Assembly: GCF_051245535.1 (NCBI RefSeq)
Contig: NZ_CP195303.1
Location: 1,984,001 to 2,048,000 of the forward strand
DNA length: 64,000 nt
Direction of reading: 5' to 3'
From: Micavibrio aeruginosavorus_D
Lineage (GTDB): Bacteria; Pseudomonadota; Alphaproteobacteria; Micavibrionales; Micavibrionaceae
Of the stretch, positions 17,552-26,334 are shown in pieces; the stretch's first letter is position 1, and each line of letters opens with the position of its first letter. Made by a program: the position numbers and the translations under genes. Below the pieces are notes generated by a model. It was not told where the DNA came from. It searched no databases and was given only the letters and a program-made list of their open reading frames with translations.

Positions 17552-18169
17552 ATGTACAACGATAATAACTGGAACGCCGTCACCGGTGCCGAACTCGAAG
17601 GCTTTCTGGAGCAGGTCAATCCGATCGCCGGAAAATACCGCACGGCCGCCGCCAGCACACAGGTCGCATGGCGCGCCCTGCCCTTCTATGACAATGTCGT
17701 CCTGATCCGGGTCAAGGATCCGTCATGGCCGCCGTCACTCTTTATCTATTACCTGACCGAACAGGGGAACCTGTACTGGTTGAACGGCACATCGCCGCCG
17801 ATCCATGAAGTAAACGCGAAGGCGCCGATTAAGCTGAACGAGGAAAACATCCTCGAATATCTGCGCTTCTTCTGCTTCTTCGTGCGTGGCGAGGAAGGCC
17901 CGTTCCTGATCGCGGAATCCATGGATGACCCGGATATGCCGCGCAACATGGATGCACAGACACGCTCCGTGATCGAAGGATCGATCCGCCCATCGACGTA
18001 TGAGGGGCGCAACGAACAAGGCTTCTATCTGTGTGACGCCGTGGTGTTTTATTCCAATGCGCTGTTTATCGCCAACTTCGCGGTTCAACCGACCGGCATG
18101 ATCGAAATGCTGGACGATGAACCGATCGCCGGTGATTTGCCGATCCGCGTTGATGCGCCTGTGGCGTAA
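17552..18169 (+). CDS. unidentified 205-aa protein
   Basis: Starts at MYNDNNWNAVTGAEL with AAGG 11 nt upstream; upstream in-frame codons give residues with no coding character. A soluble-looking protein with aromatic-rich strands (SLFIYYLTEQGNLYWLNG, FYLCDAVVFYSNALFIANF) and an acidic end. No signal peptide or membrane helix. I do not recognise the family. It is a monocistronic gene followed by a strong terminator. Confidence 0.7.
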   Translation: MYNDNNWNAVTGAELEGFLEQVNPIAGKYRTAAASTQVAWRALPFYDNVVLIRVKDPSWPPSLFIYYLTEQGNLYWLNGTSPPIHEVNAKAPIKLNEENILEYLRFFCFFVRGEEGPFLIAESMDDPDMPRNMDAQTRSVIEGSIRPSTYEGRNEQGFYLCDAVVFYSNALFIANFAVQPTGMIEMLDDEPIAGDLPIRVDAPVA

Positions 18170-18191
18170 CACGGACATACCATAATCATTA

Positions 18192-18221
18192 CAAACCCCC
18201 TGTGTCACAGCAGGGGGTTTT
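18192..18221 (+). terminator. rho-independent terminator
   Basis: Stem AAACCCCCTG/CAGGGGGTTT with an 8-nt loop followed by TGTTTTG, 22 bp after the 17552 gene. Confidence 0.85.
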
Positions 18222-18316
18222 GTTTTGTCCATGCGATTGCCCATTGGATTGCCCATTGGATTGCAGGCCCCCCCGCTTTCCATTAAAATTTTATGGAACC
18301 GATTCGCGAAAGAACA

Positions 18317-19063
18317 ATGAACAAACACACCGCGATAATCCTGACATTCATGATGCTTGCCACCGTGCTGGGCAATGTGGCCCCCGCACGCGCCATGACA
18401 GAGGACGGTATTCCGTTCGCCGATTTCAAAGGGCTCAGCACATCGGTGACCAGCTTCCACCGCTGGATCGATAACCCGATGAATAAAACGCCGCCCGCTT
18501 ATGCGGATCATTCAAGTGACCTCCCCGCCGACAGCGCCGAACAGAGCGCCGATGATAACGCGCACCCCTTTGCTGAATCCATTGGCCTGCAACTGGGCAC
18601 GTGGTCGATCACAGGGGAACAAACAACACGCAGCGCATCCTTCGCGGCGTCATCAGGCGGCGGCGATGTCGAAACGCGGCTTGGTCTGGTTCAGTTGTCG
18701 TATGATTTTAATTTTGGCCCGGATGCGCGCGCCAAACCCTATGTCAGCGCCGGGGCCGGAATGGCCACGCATGAAATATGGAAGGGTGGCATGAACACCA
18801 ACGGTCTGGACGCCGATGACCGCGTTGTGACGCCCGCATGGCAGGTGGGGGCCGGTATGAATTACCGCCTGACCGACCAGCTTTGGTTCAATGGGGATTA
18901 CCGTTTTACCGGCACGCCGTCCCTGCGTGATGAGGGATATAATCTGGGTGGAAATGACCACCAGATGCGGATGGGCGTGACCTATGAAATGTCTGCCGAT
19001 CGGGTCGTGGCAAAAACACCGGCATCATCCGATCGCGCACCGCCGCCGCCTTTTGCGGAATAA
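18317..19063 (+). CDS. outer-membrane beta-barrel protein
   Basis: 248 aa from MNKHTAIILTFMMLATVL, with a signal peptide cleaved near APARA. The C-terminal two thirds show alternating amphipathic strands separated by short turns (LVQLSYDFNFGPDARAKPYV, QVGAGMNYRLTDQLWFNGDY, HQMRMGVTYEM), the pattern of an eight-stranded OmpA/OmpW-like porin domain. The mature N-terminus is Asp/Ser rich and probably extended. It does not end in the aromatic residue many barrels have (it ends PPPFAE), so the last residues may be a short periplasmic tail. Ligand unknown. Confidence 0.75.
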   Translation: MNKHTAIILTFMMLATVLGNVAPARAMTEDGIPFADFKGLSTSVTSFHRWIDNPMNKTPPAYADHSSDLPADSAEQSADDNAHPFAESIGLQLGTWSITGEQTTRSASFAASSGGGDVETRLGLVQLSYDFNFGPDARAKPYVSAGAGMATHEIWKGGMNTNGLDADDRVVTPAWQVGAGMNYRLTDQLWFNGDYRFTGTPSLRDEGYNLGGNDHQMRMGVTYEMSADRVVAKTPASSDRAPPPPFAE

Positions 19064-19088
19064 ATTTTAATAGCGAGAGACTGCATCA

Positions 19089-19187
19089 CCCTCTCCCTAA
19101 CCCTCTCCCAGAGGGAGAGGGAACAAAATCTGGGAAAGCGCCACCATAAAGCCCCTCTCCCTCTGGGAGAGGGGTTGGGGGAGAGGG
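19089..19187. repeat. CCCTCTCCC inverted repeat
   Basis: Two arms, 19089-19121 and 19151-19187, each itself palindromic (CTCTCCCAGAGGGAGAG and CTCTCCCTCTGGGAGAG), and inverted with respect to each other around a 29-bp spacer. It sits between two convergent genes and could terminate both. This is a typical dispersed intergenic element of proteobacteria. Confidence 0.75.
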
Positions 19188-19197
19188 CCTTACCACC

Positions 19198-19548
19198 TTA
19201 CAGCGCGGCTTCGTCTTTTTCTCCGGTGCGGATGCGCACCGTGTGGGACAAATCATAGACGAAGATTTTTCCATCGCCGATGCGGCCTGTATTCGCAGCC
19301 TTCGAAATCGCCTTGATCACTTTGTCTTCCAGACCATCGGCAATCGCAACTTCGATTTTGACTTTGGACAGCAGGGTCGGGGCGGCTTCCGCCTTGGCCC
19401 CATCCGCAGACCCTTTGTCAGACTGGCCGCGCTGGCGGCCATAGCCGCGCACCTCGGTTACGGTCATGCCTTCGACACCCATGGCCAGCAAGGCCTCGCG
19501 CACATCGTCCAGTTTGAACGGTTTGATTACGGCCATCACCATCTTCAT
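19198..19548 (-). CDS. PII-family signal protein with atypical T-loop
   Basis: 116 aa from ATG 19548, with GAGGA 7 nt upstream. PII hallmarks: MAVIKPFKLDDVREAL at the start, Gln39 in RGYGRQRGQ, KVKIEVAIAD, and the C-terminal signature TGRIGDGKIFVYDL. PII proteins sense 2-oxoglutarate and ATP/ADP and bind targets through the T-loop. Here the T-loop (about 37-60, QRGQSDKGSADGAKAEAAPT) contains neither Tyr46 nor Tyr51 of E. coli GlnB, so GlnD-type uridylylation is impossible at that position. No amtB or glnA is adjacent, so the partner is unknown. Confidence 0.9.
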   Translation of the reverse strand: MKMVMAVIKPFKLDDVREALLAMGVEGMTVTEVRGYGRQRGQSDKGSADGAKAEAAPTLLSKVKIEVAIADGLEDKVIKAISKAANTGRIGDGKIFVYDLSHTVRIRTGEKDEAAL

Positions 19549-19631
19549 GACAAAATCCTCAACTTCCTTTAAAAGGGTACACAGTTTACGCCATCTGGGT
19601 TTGAGCATAGCAGAGAGCCAAAATCAATCCC

Positions 19632-20939
19632 ATGGCCCGGACACAGGAGCCACCCCCGATTATGCACAGCAATCAACGCCGCACCGCGAAAGACACGACA
19701 AACACCCCCGCAAACACTCATGACGTCATCATTATTGGTGGCGGTCTGGCGGGTGGGACGCTGGCGGCTCTGCTTGGCACGCATGGCATCCATGTTGCCT
19801 GTATCGACCGGGATAATCCAAAGGCCACATTGGACGCAGGGTTTGATGGCCGCACCACCGCCATTTCATGGGGGTCGCAGAAAATTATGCGTGCCGCCGG
19901 GGTTTGGGATGCGCTGGAGCCCTATGGCTGCGCCATTCGCGACATTGAAATTCTGGATGGGGACAGCCCGACTTTGCTGCATTTTGCAGCCCACGAAGTC
20001 GGCGGTGAAAGTTTTGGATGGATCATTGAAAACCGTTTGATACGATCGGCGTTGTTCGACCGCATGGCGGATTTGGATACGGTCGATCATATCGCCCCGG
20101 CGGGTGCGATGACGTTTACCCGTGATGATGATTCTATTTCCATCACATTGGATGATGGCCGGGTTTTAACCGCCGCACTGGTGATTGGTGCCGATGGACG
20201 CGGATCGAAAACGCGCGAATGGATGGGTGTTGAACAACGCTTCTGGGCGTATGACCAGACCGCCATCGTCTGCACCGCCCGCCACGATCATCCGCACGAT
20301 CATATCGCCGTTGAACATTTCCGCAGCGAAGGCCCCTTCGCCATTTTGCCGATGCAAGATGACACCGATGGCACACACCGTTCCTCCATCGTCTGGACCG
20401 TGCATGGCAAGGATGTGAATGACATTCTGGCCTATACACAGGATGTGTTTGATGCCGCGTTGAGCGCCCGGTTCCCGGGCCGTTATGGATCGGTGCACCA
20501 GATGGGCAAACGGTTTTCGTTTCCCCTGACCCTGAACCATGCGCATGATTATATTGCGGACCGTATGGCGCTGGTCGCCGATGCGGGCCACGGCATTCAC
20601 CCGATTGCGGGGCAGGGGCTCAATCTGGGTCTGCGCGATATTGCTGTACTCGCCGACTTGATCGTCGATGCGCACGCGGCGGGGGATGACATTGGCCACG
20701 CCGATCTGTTGCAATCCTATCAACGCCAGCGTCGGGCCGATAACATGGCCATGGCGGGCACAACGGATACGTTGAACAAACTGTTTTCCAATCGGTCCCG
20801 CACATTGTCGCTGGCGCGCAAGATTGGTTTGCGTGCCGTATCCCGCATCAAGCCCGTCAAAAATTTCTTTATGCATCAGGCGATGGGGGCGGCTGGATTG
20901 CTTCCCGACCTGATCCGCGACGCGCAGAAGAAGATGTAA
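19632..20939 (+). CDS. UbiH/COQ6-family FAD-dependent hydroxylase
   Basis: Class A flavin monooxygenase, most likely for ubiquinone ring hydroxylation. 435 aa: FAD dinucleotide motif DVIIIGGGLAGGTLAALL (about 31-48), the family DGRTTAIS segment, GADGRGSKTRE in the middle, and the second FAD site VADAGHGIHPIAGQGLNLGL near residue 315. The C-terminus is helical. The start may be ATG 19632 or ATG 19662 (AGGAG 11 nt upstream). Which ring carbon is hydroxylated cannot be read from sequence. A strong terminator follows. Confidence 0.9.
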   Translation: MARTQEPPPIMHSNQRRTAKDTTNTPANTHDVIIIGGGLAGGTLAALLGTHGIHVACIDRDNPKATLDAGFDGRTTAISWGSQKIMRAAGVWDALEPYGCAIRDIEILDGDSPTLLHFAAHEVGGESFGWIIENRLIRSALFDRMADLDTVDHIAPAGAMTFTRDDDSISITLDDGRVLTAALVIGADGRGSKTREWMGVEQRFWAYDQTAIVCTARHDHPHDHIAVEHFRSEGPFAILPMQDDTDGTHRSSIVWTVHGKDVNDILAYTQDVFDAALSARFPGRYGSVHQMGKRFSFPLTLNHAHDYIADRMALVADAGHGIHPIAGQGLNLGLRDIAVLADLIVDAHAAGDDIGHADLLQSYQRQRRADNMAMAGTTDTLNKLFSNRSRTLSLARKIGLRAVSRIKPVKNFFMHQAMGAAGLLPDLIRDAQKKM

Positions 20940-20981
20940 AACAAACGGGCGCAGGGTATATCCCGCGCCCGTTTGTTTTAT
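20940..20981 (+). terminator. strong terminator behind the UbiH-family gene
   Basis: Perfect long stem ACAAACGGGCGC/GCGCCCGTTTGT continuing through AGGG/TCCC, then TTTTA. It also faces the convergent 21007 gene and may work in both directions. Confidence 0.9.
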
Positions 20982-21006
20982 CGATTGTCATTGTTGCTGA
21001 AAAACC

Positions 21007-22137
21007 CTAGCCCACCATTGGGTTCAGGCCCGGCTGCGTCCCCGGTTGAGGCTGGCGCTGCTGTTGCTGCAGGGCTGCATCCGCATCGGCGCTGGCGCCC
21101 GGAATGCGGCGTGGATCGGCGGGTTCAATGCCGCCCGTTTTCGGATCAACCACGGCCAGTTGCCCGGAAAATCCCGTGGCCGCCATCGCTTGGCCCGCAA
21201 CGGACCCACCGGGAGCATTCATCGACAACATTTGTCCCGACGATCCCATGGAGCCCATCACGGCATTCATCAAACCCATCACCAAATTCATGATGCCACC
21301 CAACAGGCCGGACATATCAAAGTTTCCGCCTTTGATCTGGTCCATAAAACCGCCCAAGCCTTCGCTCAGTTGATTCATCATGCTTTGCCCCTGCATCGCC
21401 TGATCCAGAATATTCATGGCATTGTTCGGATTGGCCGCGATTTGATCCGCAACCGCGCCGACGGCGTCGGGATTTTGGTCAATCATCGTGTTCAGTTTAA
21501 CAAAAAACTGCGGATCGGATTCCGCACGCTGGGCCAATTGTTCCAGACCAGAACCATTATTCGCAGTTCCCAACGCCGTGACCGCAGCGGACAGACGTTC
21601 GTTATTTTCGACGCGATCAAGAAAGTCTGCTGCTCCCGGCATCGCCATCAAACGGCCCATGCTGTCATTATTACTTACATCCTGCGCCGCCGCCTTCATT
21701 GGGAAAACACCGACCGTTTCGGCCGCAACCGCCATAGCTGCAGGGCCTGTGCCGACGGCAGACGGGGTCGCGGACTGATCCGGTTTCCCACCATCAAGCT
21801 TCGGTGCAGATGGGGCGTTGACCTTCGCGTTCAACTCCGCCACTTTTTGCGGCATGGTTTCCGGATTTTTCATCATGGCCGGCACGGCATCCGCCAGCAG
21901 GCTCGGATTATTGGTGGCCAGATTTTCGATTTGAATGCGGAAGGTCGGATTTTTCATGTGAACTTCCAGCGCCTGCACACCTTCACGGCCCCCGGCGGAG
22001 AAGGCATTGGACAGGCGTTGATAGTCCGGCGCGCGGTCCATATTCTGATCCCACGCAGCATCAACCTTTTGCATCAAACCATAGGTCATGGGTGCAAAAT
22101 TACTGAGGTAAAATTCCTGCCCTGCATCTAAACGCAT
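21007..22137 (-). CDS. unidentified Met/Asn/Pro-rich protein downstream of the icm operon
   Basis: 376 aa, no signal peptide. Helical, with short recurring elements of the type NPxxxxxxVxxxxxN (MKNPTFRIQIENLATNNPSL, MKNPETMPQKVAELN, DQNPDAVGAVADQIAANPNN). A Gly/Met-rich hydrophobic segment around residues 255-305 (GLLGGIMNLVMGLMNAVMG) follows, then a Gln/Pro-rich tail. AAGGA precedes the ATG. It is the last of three unknown genes behind icmB on the same strand. The layout, a soluble repeat part plus a membrane-active segment, would suit a secreted substrate, but that is speculation. Confidence 0.65.
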   Translation of the reverse strand: MRLDAGQEFYLSNFAPMTYGLMQKVDAAWDQNMDRAPDYQRLSNAFSAGGREGVQALEVHMKNPTFRIQIENLATNNPSLLADAVPAMMKNPETMPQKVAELNAKVNAPSAPKLDGGKPDQSATPSAVGTGPAAMAVAAETVGVFPMKAAAQDVSNNDSMGRLMAMPGAADFLDRVENNERLSAAVTALGTANNGSGLEQLAQRAESDPQFFVKLNTMIDQNPDAVGAVADQIAANPNNAMNILDQAMQGQSMMNQLSEGLGGFMDQIKGGNFDMSGLLGGIMNLVMGLMNAVMGSMGSSGQMLSMNAPGGSVAGQAMAATGFSGQLAVVDPKTGGIEPADPRRIPGASADADAALQQQQRQPQPGTQPGLNPMVG

Positions 22138-22158
22138 GACCTAGTCCTTCTTCCCGTA

Positions 22159-22533
22159 TCAGGAATGATAAATTCCGGTTTCACGCACCATCAAAGGCAA
22201 AATGCCGACATCGGCCACCTGACGGTTTTTCATGTGCACAGTTTGAATTTCACGCGCTTTCAGCAGATGTTTGCGAAAGGGTTTGTGAATGGGCATGCCC
22301 AGATCATGCAAACGGCCCGATTGCGACATCAGCACCAGCGTGGCCGCGTCCGCGTCGTATTCGGCCCACATCATGACATCGCCGAATGGCTTGTCATGCG
22401 CGATCCAGACTTTTTGATTTTCATTGACCATCAGCGCGATATCCATGCGCTGCGCCAGCGGCAAACCCATCGGCGAATCCGGATGGGCCGCGCGTGGCGC
22501 AAAAATATCATCAAAGGATGTGGTCTGTGTCAT
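22159..22533 (-). CDS. unidentified 124-aa cytosolic protein
   Basis: Start at MTQTTSFDDIFAPR (22533) with AAGGGG at good distance; the upstream extension to 22587 looks non-coding. Small soluble protein with a central MMWAEYDADAATLVLMSQSG strand pair and a basic segment (HKPFRKHLLKAREI). No recognised family. Its position, between the 376-aa gene and the membrane protein behind icmB, suggests a link with the secretion system, possibly a chaperone, but no motif proves it. Confidence 0.6.
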   Translation of the reverse strand: MTQTTSFDDIFAPRAAHPDSPMGLPLAQRMDIALMVNENQKVWIAHDKPFGDVMMWAEYDADAATLVLMSQSGRLHDLGMPIHKPFRKHLLKAREIQTVHMKNRQVADVGILPLMVRETGIYHS

Positions 22534-22650
22534 GCGTATCCGCCCCTTAGGAAACGGGGCTTTTTCGCCCCTTTTTATCACCTTCAAAATACAGAAAAGG
22601 TGTTAAAAAACCCTTATAATGGCGGATTATCGTTTGTTTTTAGGGGGTTG

Positions 22651-23127
22651 TTACTTTTTGGGATCTTTCAACCCTTCCAACCCATCCGAGAATGGCAGTG
22701 GAAGGATCAGGGATGGCGGATTGGCTTGAATCGCCGGGATCGACAGGTTGAAACGATTCAGATCGGTTTCCGAAACGGATGTGCCATTGAATCGCGCTTC
22801 ACCAATCACCAGACCCAGTTGCGGGTCGGCACGGAAAACGCAATCCAAAATCCCACGCGTATGATTCCCGAACGGATTGACTTCGGTGTAGTACAGGCGG
22901 ATCAGCGGTTCGCGTATTTCCACCTGCGTCACCGTCAATTCATGCGGATAGGACACGCGCTGCTCCAGAAAGACGCGGCACAGGCCAAAGGCGGGAGGCC
23001 CCTTCAGTGGTTGGAAACCCCACCACATAACGAACGCAACAACAGCCAAACCAGCATAAACGGCCATTTTTTTGCCGCTGATTTTTTTCTTCGCTGTTTT
23101 TTCAACGCCTGCGCCGGATTGTGCCAT
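22651..23127 (-). CDS. unidentified single-pass membrane protein coupled to icmB
   Basis: 158 aa. A Lys-rich cytosolic N-terminus (KTAKKKISGKK), one TM helix (MAVYAGLAVVAFVMWWGF, about 21-38) and a periplasmic domain with two Cys (GLCRVFL, GILDCVF). Start ATG and the icmB stop share one base (TAATG), so it is translated right after IcmB. IncI plasmids and Legionella have small membrane proteins at this place too, but I cannot assign an orthologue. Confidence 0.7.
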   Translation of the reverse strand: MAQSGAGVEKTAKKKISGKKMAVYAGLAVVAFVMWWGFQPLKGPPAFGLCRVFLEQRVSYPHELTVTQVEIREPLIRLYYTEVNPFGNHTRGILDCVFRADPQLGLVIGEARFNGTSVSETDLNRFNLSIPAIQANPPSLILPLPFSDGLEGLKDPKK

Positions 23128-26117
23128 TACGCATTCACTTCGGATTTATCCAGTTTCTGTTTGCCGGCGGCCACCAGCTCCTCGACGATTTCCTCCATCA
23201 CGGCGGACATCAAGGCGGATTTGGCTTCACCTTTATCGGCCCGCATCATCACGCGACGTTTGAGTTCACTGCGCGCGCTGCCGCCCGGGAAGTTGGCGGC
23301 CAGCATTTGCCGCGCCCGACCCGCACCAAGGCGTGTATATAAACGGTTCCGGATCACCACATCTTCCGCAGAGGTGGACAACGCCCACAATTCAACCGGA
23401 CCCAGCGTATTGATCAAATGCTGTTCGTAACGCCCTTCGTTCGTGCCCAGAACGAACAGGGCCGGAGCCCCGCCCGCGCGCGGACCCGTCAGTTTAAAGC
23501 GAATAATATTTTTCGCCGTATCCGACAGACCGAAACGATCACGAATATTATCAACGGCGGTTTCAGAAATGGCCGCACCCAGAACCCACACACCGGTGGC
23601 CAGATCGATCATGTCGTCATCAAAGTCATCCAGCAACTGGGAAGCCAGAACAATCTGCACGCCGCGTTTACGACCTTCGCGCACGTCACGAATCACCTGT
23701 CCGCGCACAGCGGATGAACTGGACGTCCGGTGGAATTCGTCATAGCACAGGCGTTTCGGCGTTTCGGCCAAATCTTGCAGTTTCTGTTCGTGATAGAGGC
23801 GATATTTTTCCGGAATGAATTGCAACGAATCCATCCCCATCCACCAGCTGCGCACCAGCACGTGACGCGCCAACATGTACATGATGGAGGTTTGACGATC
23901 CGCCGTTTCATCACCCTGCGGGCACACATCCATCAAATCGAGCGAGCAAACGCGCGTGTTGCTGATGTCAAACTGCGTAACCGATGACAGGATCGGATAT
24001 TCGCGTGTGGCGGATGTCACCATCCGTTCAAACGCGTTGATCACGGTTTCCGAACTGAACCCGACCGATGTTTCTTCCAACAGGCCACGGATCTGCGGAC
24101 GGCGGGACGCCGTGATCGCATCGGACAGAGTTGGAACAGCGTGACGCTGCGCCAGCGCGGCAATGTGGTACTGGCCGATGTCGAACATTTTATCGACCAC
24201 ATCCCACCAATACGGATCGGCGGGCAGATGGATATTAAATTTCTGGATCGCGTCATCGACTTCATTATCCAGACGCGGCAGATACGGGCGCGGTTCGGCG
24301 TTAGCGGCAACATCATCGCGCCAGCGATACATTTCATCCACAACCATACCGGCCAATTGCTGAATCCCGTCATAGGGCTTTTCATGGCCCGGCGGCGTGC
24401 ACAGCAGGGTCAGCAGTTCGACCAGATAGCTGCGCTCATCCATCAACGGCTGGCGGCAACCCAACTGGGTATCAAACGGGTTCACCGCATATTGGTGTGC
24501 CATTTGCAGACGGTAATAGGCCGCTTCGTGCGCGCGGTTGGGTGGCAAAGCCTCCTTCACCAGCGAGATCAGACCGGATGACGACGGACCAATATCGATA
24601 ACCGCCACATAAGGCAGTTTGGACAGACCCGGCGACAAACATGTCCCAAGGTTCAGCGTGTTGACCAGAACCGATTTACCCGCACCCGGCTGGGCGAAGA
24701 TCAAATCGAACCACGTGGTGGTCAGGTTGGTGCCGGTTTGATACGGCCACGCCTTACCATCCGGGGTACGGAACAACATCGCGCCAAATTCAAACGGGCT
24801 GGATGGGCGCTGCCACGGCAGCAACTTCATCACTTCGCGCATCGGCGCAACCGCCGGGGGCGCTGTGCCCGCGCAATGAATGCCCATGGCGGAGGACATC
24901 ACGCAATCCAGCGGATCGCCGGAAAATTCACTGACCTGACAATAGCCCCAGGATTCAACCGCCTGCACCAATGTGGACAATCGGTCCTGAACCAGATCCA
25001 TCCGGTCGCGCGGGGCCCACGTGGCAAAGGATACGCGCAGACGCACAACCGGTTCGTTGCGCGACATCGCCTCCAACCCTTCGAGGGAGTATTTGATTTG
25101 TTTGTTGAGCGCGTTGGTCACACCCAGAATGGTCGCCGCAAAGGCACGGAACGCCATCGCCTGTGCGCCACCGCCTTCGATCAGGAAGGAGATGCGATAC
25201 GGAATGCCCGCATCGAACAAACGGTTCAGCAACATCGGGAACGGGCTGGCTTCCATCGGACCCAGCGTCATATCCGCCCCGGCCCACAGGCTGTCGCCCA
25301 TCTGCACGACGGATTCGTTGACGATACGCGCATCGCCCACGGCCAATTGCTGGCGCAAGGGCGGCCAGATGACATCGGACATGTCCGCGCTGCTCATCGG
25401 TGCGCGCGGGGCGATCGGATCACCCGGCAGGCTAGCCCGCCATTTTTCATTGGCCTTATCCGGGTACAAATTATCACGGATCGCGCGCAGGGCGTCATGT
25501 ACCTCTAACAACGTGCTCTTGATTCCCAATTCATCCAGCGCGGATAAAATCGATGTCGTATAACTTTTGTGACGATTGCGCAGGGCATCGAGTGCCGCGA
25601 GCGGGTTCTGGCCATAGCCGGCATTGATCCAGACTTTTTCCTTGGATTCTTTGCCCGCACGCTCCATCTCCGTTTTGCTCAGCACGCTCGGGCGCGTCCA
25701 CAAAACGAAATAGCATTCTTCGTAAGACAAATAGCGCGACATATGGCGCACACGTTCATCGAACAGATCGTTCAAATCCAAATCACTCGCTTCCGCCGTT
25801 TGACGGCTGGGGCGAATTTGACGATTGAGGTAGGGCACAACGCGATCGGGGTCGCGCACGAAGAAAACTTGCAAGGCTTGACCAGCGCGATCAAAGCGCG
25901 CGCCGATTTTAATTGTCGCGGCATCGACAAGGAATTTATATTCCTCATCGCCAATCACCTGACGGCTGCCATCCACCTTAACAATGGAAACCAAAGAGCC
26001 ATCTTCGGCCACCAGCGTGCGTTCATCATCCGCCGTTTCAAGACGAATAAAACTTTCAACCGATTTGCGCAGTGCCACCTGAAACGGCATCAGCAATTTT
26101 TGTAAATATGAAGCCAT
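23127..26117 (-). CDS. icmB: type IVB secretion ATPase IcmB/DotO
   Basis: VirB4-type ATPase that powers the Dot/Icm (MPF-I) apparatus from the cytosol. 996 aa from MASYLQKLLMPFQ at 26117, close to the roughly 1000 aa of the family; the frame is open further upstream but that part is not protein-like. Walker A FAQPGAGKSVLVN lies near residue 485; Walker B and downstream motifs are LCYDEFHRT and VQIVLASQLLDDF. Upstream icmJ is separated by a 217-bp gap holding a terminator, so icmB may have its own promoter. The next gene overlaps its stop by one base. Confidence 0.95.
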   Translation of the reverse strand: MASYLQKLLMPFQVALRKSVESFIRLETADDERTLVAEDGSLVSIVKVDGSRQVIGDEEYKFLVDAATIKIGARFDRAGQALQVFFVRDPDRVVPYLNRQIRPSRQTAEASDLDLNDLFDERVRHMSRYLSYEECYFVLWTRPSVLSKTEMERAGKESKEKVWINAGYGQNPLAALDALRNRHKSYTTSILSALDELGIKSTLLEVHDALRAIRDNLYPDKANEKWRASLPGDPIAPRAPMSSADMSDVIWPPLRQQLAVGDARIVNESVVQMGDSLWAGADMTLGPMEASPFPMLLNRLFDAGIPYRISFLIEGGGAQAMAFRAFAATILGVTNALNKQIKYSLEGLEAMSRNEPVVRLRVSFATWAPRDRMDLVQDRLSTLVQAVESWGYCQVSEFSGDPLDCVMSSAMGIHCAGTAPPAVAPMREVMKLLPWQRPSSPFEFGAMLFRTPDGKAWPYQTGTNLTTTWFDLIFAQPGAGKSVLVNTLNLGTCLSPGLSKLPYVAVIDIGPSSSGLISLVKEALPPNRAHEAAYYRLQMAHQYAVNPFDTQLGCRQPLMDERSYLVELLTLLCTPPGHEKPYDGIQQLAGMVVDEMYRWRDDVAANAEPRPYLPRLDNEVDDAIQKFNIHLPADPYWWDVVDKMFDIGQYHIAALAQRHAVPTLSDAITASRRPQIRGLLEETSVGFSSETVINAFERMVTSATREYPILSSVTQFDISNTRVCSLDLMDVCPQGDETADRQTSIMYMLARHVLVRSWWMGMDSLQFIPEKYRLYHEQKLQDLAETPKRLCYDEFHRTSSSSAVRGQVIRDVREGRKRGVQIVLASQLLDDFDDDMIDLATGVWVLGAAISETAVDNIRDRFGLSDTAKNIIRFKLTGPRAGGAPALFVLGTNEGRYEQHLINTLGPVELWALSTSAEDVVIRNRLYTRLGAGRARQMLAANFPGGSARSELKRRVMMRADKGEAKSALMSAVMEEIVEELVAAGKQKLDKSEVNA

Positions 26118-26278
26118 CGATACAAACGTATGTGTTGTGAAGCCCGGGATATGGGCAAGGCTGGTCCGCCCCGAATATGGGACACCATTATTTATACTGG
26201 ATTTACGCCGCAGCCCAAAGCGCAGAAATACAAAAGTGCAAAATAGAAAAATCCGAAGGCGATCCAAAAAGCCTATAG

Positions 26279-26305
26279 AAAAAGGGCGCGGCCAAAGACG
26301 CGCCC
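26279..26305 (-). terminator. terminator between icmJ and icmB
   Basis: Stem GGGCGCG/CGCGCCC with an 8-nt loop, running into five Ts on the minus strand, 30 bp after the icmJ stop. It would cut or attenuate transcription before icmB. Confidence 0.75.
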
Positions 26306-26334
26306 CTCTGTTCTTTTTCCGAAACGCAGCCGCG

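Noticed and set aside
22545..22580. GGGGC/GCCCC hairpin with a T-run on plus
   Set aside because: The T-run is on the strand with no upstream gene; on the minus strand it lies just before the 22533 start and would not terminate.
22165..23430. A 421-codon plus-strand frame
   Set aside because: Antisense to three minus-strand genes with better starts and coupling to icmB; no domain is visible.
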